From positions 124,001-188,000 of the forward strand of contig JAVHKY010000049.1 of the NCBI GenBank assembly GCA_035079385.1: DNA of 64,000 nucleotides. Reading direction: 5' to 3'. Below, piece after piece: positions 56,747 to 64,000 of the stretch. The notes below the pieces were generated by a model. The model made no database searches and was not told where the DNA came from. It saw only the letters and a program-made list of their open reading frames with translations. Both the position numbers and the translations under genes were made by a program. Source of the DNA: Aspidiotus rigidus. Taxonomy: Eukaryota > Arthropoda > Insecta > Hemiptera > Diaspididae. How positions within the stretch are numbered: position 1 is the stretch's first letter; each line of letters starts with the position of its first letter.

Positions 56747-58282
56747 AAATCTCGCTGTCCAGGAAGTGAGACCTGAGGTCAGTGTTATCCAAAACTTCCA
56801 ACCGCGCATTATAAATTGCAGTCAGGTTGAGTTCAGTAGTGACGAGGAGAATTTATTAGAGAAAGGGTTGACATTCGGATTACCCCCTCTTAATAATAGT
56901 AATGCTTTGGCTAATGTTGTTGCCGACCTCGAGGTGAAAATCGGACCGGGGGTTGATACTCAAAAAAAATTGCGCTGCTCTTGTCCGCAATACCCCCCTC
57001 CCTCGTATAAACAATTACGCAATTGAGGTGATTAAGGGATTAAAGAGGAGGGTCAGGGAGGAGGGCTTAATCATCACGAAGGCTGACCAAAGTAATGCCA
57101 TTGTCGTGATGGAGAAGTCCTCCTACGTCTCCAAGGTCTATGACGTTCGGTGCTAAGGAAAACGACAATTTCAATTTTCCTAAACACGTAAAAGAAGGTA
57201 GACGTGTGATAAACGAGTGTGAATTTATCATTAAAACTCCCTCGCTAAAAAGATTGCTTCTGGAGCCCAACCCTGTGCCTCCCCTCTTGTACGGGCTGCC
57301 GAAAGTCCATAAAAAAGATAACCCGATGCGTCCGGTTGTATCCTTTGTGTCCTCCCCCACGTACGCTCTGGCGAAATTTTTGGACCGATGGTTTAAATCG
57401 AGAGTTGACCATGAATCACCTTACTCGGTGAAAAATTCGGTCTCCTTAGCTGATAGGCTTAAGGATAATATTCTTCCGCTGGGATCGACCCTGTGTTCAT
57501 TTGATGTGGTCGGCCTGTTCCCCAATATCCCCAGAGCAACCGCCATGCAACATATGGGAGACCTTTTGATTCAAACAAATGTTCGCCAAGACGAATTGGG
57601 TGAATTTTTCAATTTCCTCAATATTTGTTGGTCTCCCAATTATTGCAAATTCGATAACAAGTTTTTTGAGTTTCCTGAAGAGGTTGGAATACCCATCGGT
57701 ACTCCTTTGGGTTCTCTCATTTCGGAGGTCTTTATGTCCAAGTTTGAGCTCGATTTGTTCTCCTCTGGCAGTGCGTATTTAGATCAGATTTACTATTGGC
57801 ACAGGTATGTCGACGATGTGTTGTGTACGTGGACTGGTCCCCGAGAGCTCCTTTTGGAGTTTCTCCAGTATCTAAATAATCAATATCCTTCCATAAAATT
57901 TACTTTAGAAATCGGTGGCGCATCTATTAATTACTTGGATTTGACGATCTGTAATAGAGACGGTATCCATGAATTCGCCATATACAGGAAAGATACTGCG
58001 ACCGATATTACTGTCCACGGAAAATCTTTTTGCCCTGTAGCCCATAAATATGCTGGATTTAACAGCTTAACCCATCGACTGACTAGTATTCCTCTCAATC
58101 AGTCAGCCTTCCAAAAAGAGGTATTAACTATAAAGCACTTGGCCAGAGTGAATGAAGTGAACTTAGACATTGACCTCATGATCCAAAGGAAAGTTACTCG
58201 CAAATGTCTCGATTCTACCACCTCCCTCCCCCGCAATACGGCCCTAAACAGTAGAGAGCGTTGGATAAGGCTTCCGTTCTAA
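56747..58282 (+). pseudogene. PLE ORF, right copy, N-terminal region to mid RT (broken)
   Basis: The N-terminal region encodes SSDEENLLEKGLTFGLPPLN, a conserved PLE leader, then RRVREEGLIITKADQSNAIV. Frame changes near 56950-57030 and near 57150 split it. From 57140 an uninterrupted stretch carries GLPKVHKKDNPMRPVVS, STLCSFDVVGLFPNIPR, GIPIGTPLGSLIS and RYVDDVLCTW. It stops at TAA (58280-58282), produced by the hairpin insertion. The downstream part continues in another frame. Confidence 0.85.
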
Positions 58283-58381
58283 ACAATAAAGAGAAATACT
58301 CCACGTCGGAGTATTTCTCTTTATTGTTTAGTATGGATAGCCGTAACTTAAAGGAACGGATTCGTGTAAGGCTTCCGTTCT
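58281..58381. mobile_element. Hairpin insertion with 15-bp direct repeat in the PLE
   Basis: The left copy of the PLE lacks these bases. The insert starts with a perfect 22-bp-arm hairpin (arms 58281-58302 and 58308-58329, loop ACGTC), followed by about 37 further bases and a second copy of TAAGGCTTCCGTTCT (58266-58280 and 58367-58381). A direct 15-bp duplication around an 86-bp insert indicates a real insertion event, not drift. Confidence 0.85.
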
Positions 58382-58382
58382 T

Positions 58383-58815
58383 GGGGCAGTTTTCATCTCA
58401 ATTGAGTCGTGTCCTACGCCCCTTCGGATTTCGGCCTGTGTATTACAACCCCAATACCATAAAAAGTTTATTGGTTAGGCTAAAAGACCCCATCCAACTG
58501 GCCGAGAGGAGTGGTGTGTATAAAGTTGAGTGTAGGGATTGTAACGGAATTTATATCGGCGAGACAGGCCGTCAGTTGAAAATTAGAATCGCTGAACATA
58601 GGAAGGCGTGGGAAAAGAAGAATATAGGTGAACCGGCGCTTGCGGACCATCTAATCACTAGCGGCCATAGCATTAAAGAGGGGTCCGAGGTGCTCCTCTA
58701 TAGAGAAAACGCGTATTCGAAGCGGAAAGCGTTAGAACACATCGAAATAATCCGTCATTTAAATAACGACGACCTTTTTTTTTTTTTTTTTTTTTTAATA
58801 CACCCTTTATTGTGA
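58383..58815 (+). pseudogene. PLE GIY-YIG endonuclease, right copy (separated and truncated)
   Basis: From 58368 to 58770 the translation FLGQFSSQLSRVLRPFGFRP, then SGVYKVECRDC-NGIYIGETGR and IAEHRKAWEKK, matches the left copy, with few changes. The frame then runs into the poly-T of the retroposon insertion at 58777. The hairpin insertion upstream disconnects it from the RT frame. Confidence 0.8.
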
Positions 58816-59046
58816 AAATAATAAAAACAAAAAAACAAAAAAATAAACAAAATAAAAAATAAAGATGAAAATAAAAAGATAAACATTACAAAACAAGGAA
58901 GAGAAAAACAAAATTACAGAAATTTAGAAGGAAGAGAAAAAAAAAAAAAAAATACAAAAATACAAAAATACAAAATAATGATAATAAAAAAAAAAAAAAA
59001 AAAAAAAACAGGGTGTTGGAGGATGGCAACTAGGCCTTACCTCGTT
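58777..59046 (-). mobile_element. Truncated poly-A retroposon inserted in the PLE
   Basis: Read on the minus strand it begins near AAACGAGGTAAGGCC, includes AGTTGCCATCCTCCAACACC, several A/T-rich stretches, and ends CAATAAAGGGTGTATT followed by about 22 A. AATAAA plus a terminal A tail is a LINE or SINE 3' end. About 270 bp; the parent family is unknown. The uninterrupted left copy reads GACCTTAATGTGCTC at this point, so the insertion cost a few bases and made no obvious target duplication. Confidence 0.75.
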
Positions 59047-59299
59047 TATGTGCTCAACAGGTACATACCTGATGAGGGGTTGATTGAACTAGTTTACGAG
59101 TATGATTCACGTCGTGATGACTCGCTGGTTCAATCCTGATTTCCTCGTATGTTTCTGGTTTACAGCCGGAGTTGGTTCAGTCGCTTTCCAGTCCCCGTTG
59201 ACAATGATTGTTTAATCGAAAGCGCTCCGGCATCGTTTAATTTCTGTGGCTAAAATTGTAAATTACTCCGTTTGTGTTACTCGCTTGAGTATGACTTCG
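59047..59299 (+). repeat. PLE 3' end, right copy
   Basis: Contains the C-terminal codons RYIPDEGLIELVYEYDSRRD and LVQS-stop, then about 165 bases of 3' untranslated sequence identical in layout to 55376-55535 on the minus strand. Confidence 0.85.
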
Positions 59300-60990
59300 A
59301 CTAGTATTTCTGGCCATAAATTGAGAAACCGCATTGATTCCTTTTTCCGTCTTAGTGCGGCGATATCTCCTGGTCTCGCTTGTATAATATCAAAATTTCT
59401 GTATTCCTTGCATACTCCCGAAAGTTTCAGAGTAGAAAATTGTACTCTTGGACACCATTTTAAATCCCATGTTTTCGTAAGACTCAAACGTCAGAGCTTT
59501 TGATACTCTGTATTCTTTGTGTTCCGATAGAGTTCAAATCAACCGTACGTTGTACAGCAAAAATTTGGTTTCCTCTATCGTCAGCTTGTAAGGTTCAACC
59601 TTAATGATTCTCCAGGTTCTTATGAATTGGCACTTGACCATGAGAGCTGTATACGTATTCCGTAAGGCGGACGACATGGATCGAGAAAAGGCTTTACGCT
59701 CGGACAGTTCTTAGGTAAATTCGATTCAGACAAGCGCTAATTCCGAACTCGTTTACATTATTTCGATGTTAATTTTTACCCTTATGGGTAGTGTGTATTG
59801 AATGAACGCATTACTGTAAAAGACGGCTTTGAATATTAATTCGAACCAATTTATCGCTTTTGTACACGTTTGAGAGTTGAACGACGTCAAATGTACACAC
59901 GAGTGTACTCAGCACTATAACCTGATATATAATGGTAATTCCTGTACGCTTAATTAAAATAGACTAACGTGCAGTACAGAGACTATGCACGGACTTTCAT
60001 AAGAGTACTACAGGTATAAGACGTGTACGTATCAAGTATACTTTATTACGGGGGCATATAATGTGCAGAATGTGGCGAATCTAGATTACGCATACGAATA
60101 AAAGAGAAATATATATATAATATGTGCTACGTTGTCTTCTCAAGTGATAGTTCAAAGATCAGAGAAACATCTTGCTGCTGTCTTCCGAAGTCAGTAAATT
60201 CCTGCTGTGTTGCAGTTGCAGCTAAAACTGCAACGAACAAGCCACAAACAGTGCCTTTATATACCTACAACGATGATTTATATTTTTATGATAGAAAATA
60301 ACGATACATTTTACTGTACAAAGAGCAGTACAAAATACCGTATACAATAAATTATTTATACATAAAATCTTTTTTATTTTTTGATTTATAAAACATATAA
60401 TATTCATTGGTTTTTATTTCCAATACGTACATGTGCGCGAGAAGAAAATCATTCTCTACGACTGGTATATTTTTTTTTTTCTTGTTTAGTTCTCTCTTTG
60501 GGTTACTAAGATGACGATTTGAGACACCGTAATTGATTTTAAAACAATGGGTAGACGAAGGTCGTTCTTTTTTTTTATTTAGTAATATGACCGACTAACC
60601 TGCGGGTACTGGAACGATTGTGTATCTAGCTGCTCTATGATGAATGACTCGTCTTCATGTAAGGAGAAGAGATGAATGACAATGAATGAGGGTTATTCTG
60701 ATTGGCTAATTCCACTCTTTGGAAAGTGCATAAAATATTACTGCCTTCGATAGAAATAGTTATCCTAATTTTGTGTATTGTGTAAATGAGCTGATACCCT
60801 GATGCCTTTTTTTTTCTCAAAGATCCTAGAGATTGAAATTGAAATCTTCAAGTACTGTTTCGTACGAGGGTTATAATTAAAGTCGCACGATCTCTTATAT
60901 CATTTTTGTGTACTTCAGCTCTCCAGGATTCCCATGGTATCTGTTGTTTTAAGTTCCTCTTTGGTATGGTACTGAACATGTTCACGCGCT
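59300..60990. other. Sequence without recognised genes
   Basis: AT-rich sequence beyond the PLE. A possible 61-bp splice-like interval near 59612-59670 (acceptor TCTCCAG, donor GTAAGG) gives a stop in the phase needed for the EF-hand gene and was not called. Nothing else recognised. Confidence 0.4.
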
Positions 60991-61019
60991 CAAGGTTACT
61001 AATTTAGGATTGCTCTTGA

Positions 61020-61590
61020 TTATAGTACCTCATCCAAATCCCTCGCTGATGCTGTTTCTAGGTGCGAACTGTTAGTTTTCTTTGAAGGATCTGGCGGCGA
61101 TTTTCGCTCTCTTGTAATTTGTTGATTGAATGCTATTATAACCAGTGGTCTCATCGGACGATTCGCTTTGTGGACGAGTTTTACAAGCCTCTTGAACTTT
61201 GGTGCCAGTGCTCTCTCCTGTTCTAGTATTTCTGCCTTCTGGGTCGGGTCCTCTTTCTGCTCTTGGAATTTATTCTCTGCAATGTGCGTCTCCACTTTTT
61301 GTGTGTAGTCGTCTTTCTTCATTACCACAATCGTGTTGCTTTTGTCCGCCTTTGTCAATATTGGCTATTTGGATATTCTTCTATAGATTGGTGATGTTCC
61401 TCTGCATCACTTGGTTCGGCACATTATTTTCACTGATGTCCAACAGTACTTTCCCAATTCTGGTTCGGACTTCTGGTCTCACGTCGTATTCCACTTGTTC
61501 GTGGCTAATGGGCATATTTTCGAGCTTACAGTGTAGTGTATGGTTGTACTTGATGGCTCTTGATCTTTGAGAGCCGCGTTTGAAAATCAA
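61020..61590 (-). pseudogene. Penelope-like N-terminal fragment, second family
   Basis: Minus-strand translation includes a stretch NHTLHCKLENMP and RPEVRTRIGKVLLDI, then after a stop MTKADKSNTIVVMKKDDYTQ and FKRLVKLVHKANRPMRPLV, with L-V-H-K-x-N-x-P-M-R-P equivalent to LPKVHK-x-x-P-x-R-P. The order fits PLE N-terminal and finger regions. Probably the lineage seen at 30485. Stops make it dead. Confidence 0.65.
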
Positions 61591-62565
61591 CTAGGAAGTG
61601 CCAATAAAATATTGACTTTGGAACATTTCATTTTCTACGTTCGAAATTTCTATATGGATGTGGGACTTGAAAACATTTCGAGCTCAGAAGCGCTATAAAT
61701 GTGGGACATGAAAAAATCATATAGTAAATCGGAAATGGGTTTCAGAAAATATCGTACCTGGAACCCATAAAGATGTAAGACAGGAAAATTTCACTTTGTG
61801 AGCATGAAGAGTGAGTCTTACAAAATTTCGAGCTCTGAACTCTCATTAGATGTGGCTCTTGGAAATCTCTACCACAAGAATCTTCAGGTTCGCTGCTTCT
61901 CTCGATTGCCACATTTCAAGAAAGTGAGTTTCTCTCCTGGTGACACAAGTAGGAGTTACAGAATAGTAAGTCGGAATTTCATAATTAGGTGGGAGATGAT
62001 TTTGATTGTTTTTTGAGGAAACTAGAAGTCTAACCTTCGAACCAATATGAGCAGGCCGAAGGATGGCCTTGACTTTACCACACGCGGTTTCTGTTTCCTC
62101 AATGATAGCCTGTATTCCAGAGCACCTTCGTATTGAAACGTAGTAAAAAATGTCCACGGATGAGGTACTCTTTTAAGAAGCTGAAGACAATGACATCATA
62201 CCATTTCATTAGGACATGGCATATCGCGTGGGTAGATCAGGGGTGTCGTGATCCCCTTGATTCAATGAAGAAACTGCCCTCAAATTTTATTTCTTGTAAC
62301 TAGGAGAAAAAAAACTACAAATTGGCCACCCTTAAAACGACAAATACGAAGAATCGTTTTCATCAAAATGGCTTCACAACACCCCTGTAAATTACCGTCA
62401 ATCAAGTCAGGTCACGATTATAGCCAGTATAAGGACAATTCGACCTTAAAATTAGAACGAGTTCCAGCTAGTCTCAAGAATGGTTAAATTTTGTAGAACA
62501 ACAGAGAATCATTTGAATAGAATTTAATTAAGATGTACGAAAATTTATGAGAGTGGGTGGCTCAG
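61591..62565. other. Diverged tandem units and unrecognised sequence
   Basis: 61630-61860 has about four units with TTTCGAGCTCNGAA and ATGTGGGACTTGNAAA-like text, a relative of the family A core. The rest is unrecognised up to the LINE end. Confidence 0.4.
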
Positions 62566-62569
62566 CACT

Positions 62570-64000
62570 CATATGCATTTAATTTTGTTTCCTCCAACAC
62601 CGGAATCGACCCTTACGGGTATAAGTACAGTGAAGGAAGAATCTCCCCGACAAATCCCCTCGACAACCGCGAAACTGCTTTGGCAACCTCCAAGCTGCAG
62701 TGCTCTTCTGGCACGCGAAAAGCATAAGAACACACGCAACAAACACCACCACATTACACAATATAGTAGATCGCTTTTGGAGTTTCTTCATCTTCTTCTC
62801 TCTTCAGGGATGATCTTCTTCGTCCTCTTCCTGCAAATCTGGATGTTGATGGTACACAGGTGTTGAGTAGGCCATAGCAAGGTTCTGCATTTGCCTATTC
62901 CATTCCCGGTCCATCTTCCTCTTCATAACGGTGGCCGCAAATGCAAACACCTGGTTCCATGCTTTTTCGGAACCTAGCATGCTGGATACTAGGTTACTCG
63001 GGTCCAGCGCTTTATCTACCCCGATCTCTTGAAGAGACGACTAAGCTTGTTCCGCTGATGCCTCCACGCCTCACACTCAAATAAGTTGTGTTGTGGTCCA
63101 TCATCCCGCCCTCGGTAGTGAGAACACGTAGCCTGCTCAACTTTCCTTAACTTCCCGTGAAGGTACTTGTTGAAGCAGCCATGGCCGCTTAACACCTGCG
63201 TCAGGTAAAAGTTCAACTGACCCTGGTGTCAGTTCATTCACTCATCAAGGTCGCGTATTAGCACACGGGTTGTCCATGTATGCAGCTCGCTCTGGGCAAT
63301 TCTTGCTTTCCATTTTAAAGCAAGGAGTGCCAGGCCTCCTGCTTGACCCGTAAAGCCTCTTGGTTGGTCGTCGTTGTTTTCTTTGCTCTGAACACCACCG
63401 CTCTCTTCTCAGCAAGGAGCTCGATTGGTAGTGAACGTGCTAATACACAAGGAACCTTCGTCGAGATATTGCGGTAGGCACTAACACACCTCAGCGCAAC
63501 TCTTTGTTGGATCTTTTGCACCTCTCTCCCCTTCTGTATGGTATCTTCATGGAGTAGGCCCATACTGGTGCACCATATAGGAGGATCGACAACGCGGTGC
63601 TCATCATGATCCTTCTTCTTGCTTCTCTCAGTTCACCTAGGTTCCTCATCAGGCGGCTTAGGTATTCAACTACCCGGACCGCCGTTTTCGCTACCATCAG
63701 GAAATGGTGCCTGAAGCTCAGCGTCGAGTCAAACCAGATGCCCAGGTTTCTTGGCTGCTACTTCCACACCTTGTAGGCGAAAGGTGGATGAACTGAACTT
63801 CCAACGGATCATGAATAAAATGGCCTCCGTCTTACCAACTGCAAGTTCGAGTCCAGCCGACACAATCCAACGCATTACTACCTCTAGAGCCCGGTTTTCT
63901 CTGCTTTTCATCGCTACAGTTGTTTCGGCAGTGCATACCACCAGGTGTCATCCTCATAGCCGATAAGTTCAACCCCTGGTAGCAATCCCGTTAAATGTAA
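62570..64000 (-). pseudogene. R1-like LINE ORF2, 3' part, runs off the window
   Basis: On the minus strand: GVELIGYEDD (a changed YADD palm motif), GLELAVGKTEAILF, LSRLMRNLGELREARRR then STALSILLYGAPVW, QKIQQRVALRCVSAYRNIST, LARSLPIELLAEKRAV, and the C-terminal zinc-knuckle region NFYLTQVLSGHGCFNKYLH with C-S-H...H-N-L-F-E-C. The end of the ORF (ending HQHPDLQEEDEEDHP) lies near 62807. Order and motifs fit R1-clade LINEs (R1, TRAS, Waldo). Frameshifts divide it, and the 5' part is beyond the window. Approximately 240 bp of 3' sequence follow. Confidence 0.8.

Larger units (their letters stand above)
55376..59299. mobile_element. Penelope-like element, inverted head-to-head pair
   Basis: The left copy (55376-56746, minus) and the 3' part of the right copy (57558-59299, plus) are inverted copies of each other, ending together at GAGTATGACTTCG. 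The left copy is truncated at 56746, and from there the right copy runs 5'-3'. This partial inverted arrangement is well known for Penelope insertions. The right copy has two insertions totalling about 371 bp, accounting for the length difference. Ends: left flank TATTAGA, right flank ACTAGTA; no clear target duplication. The copies are nearly identical (few substitutions in the coding part), so the event is recent. Confidence 0.9.

Noticed and set aside
59060..59080. CTGATGAG as a hammerhead core in the PLE 3' end
   Set aside because: It encodes the conserved C-terminal residues (PDEG) and lacks a following GAAA at a suitable distance.
59612..59670. Possible next exon of the EF-hand gene
   Set aside because: Joining it to exon C (phase 2) gives an early stop, and the translation does not resemble NOX domains.

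Overview
This is an insect nuclear genomic window, AT-rich, with spliced genes, very long introns, BEL/Pao, Penelope-like (PLE), R1-like and I/Jockey-like retroelements, MITEs and satellite-type arrays. An intronless, divergent ionotropic receptor (IR) supports an insect. I cannot fix the order from sequence alone. There is no sign of bacterial, plasmid or viral gene organisation.

Layout. 1-2.5 kb: AT microsatellites alternating with GC-rich modules, a 45-bp minisatellite and a LINE tail. 3.4-8.7 kb: a two-exon gene for a secreted protein of about 659 residues (signal-peptide exon 3446-3581, main exon 6872-8715, matching splice phase); its 3.3-kb intron holds a foldback MITE and LINE debris. 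9-17 kb: dispersed family A repeats, foldback elements, a small hAT-like MITE, a TGACGTCA cluster, a first satellite block, and an inverted copy of the left-edge microsatellite module. 18.8-49.6 kb: three exons of one plus-strand EF-hand gene (18782-18876, 32844-32955, 49505-49602) that chain in phase 0/2, 2/0, 0/2; spacing of the EF-hand pair resembles the N-terminus of NADPH oxidase 5, and the gene runs off the window on both sides. Its introns hold an old PLE split by a BEL/Pao element with two 592-bp LTRs, several LINE and PLE fragments, MITEs, a complete 698-residue IR on the opposite strand (41584-43680), and a second satellite block.

52.3-59.3 kb: a third satellite block, then a PLE in inverted head-to-head form (55376-59299) with GIY-YIG endonuclease; the right copy carries two further insertions, one a 22-bp-arm hairpin flanked by a 15-bp direct repeat. 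59.3-64 kb: sparse sequence, a fragment of a second PLE family and an R1-like LINE leaving the window on the minus strand.

How the pieces relate: only three host loci are supported (secreted protein, NOX5-like EF-hand gene, IR). Almost everything else recognisable is layered mobile or tandem DNA. The order of several insertions can be read directly (PLE before BEL/Pao and family A; LINE before family A; family A before TTAA-flanked and hAT-like MITEs). The least explained items are family A, a mosaic repeat with CAGGGAACCTG ends and a 45-bp core, and the approximately 140-bp TCGA-rich satellite, which looks intact in one block and CpG-decayed in another.
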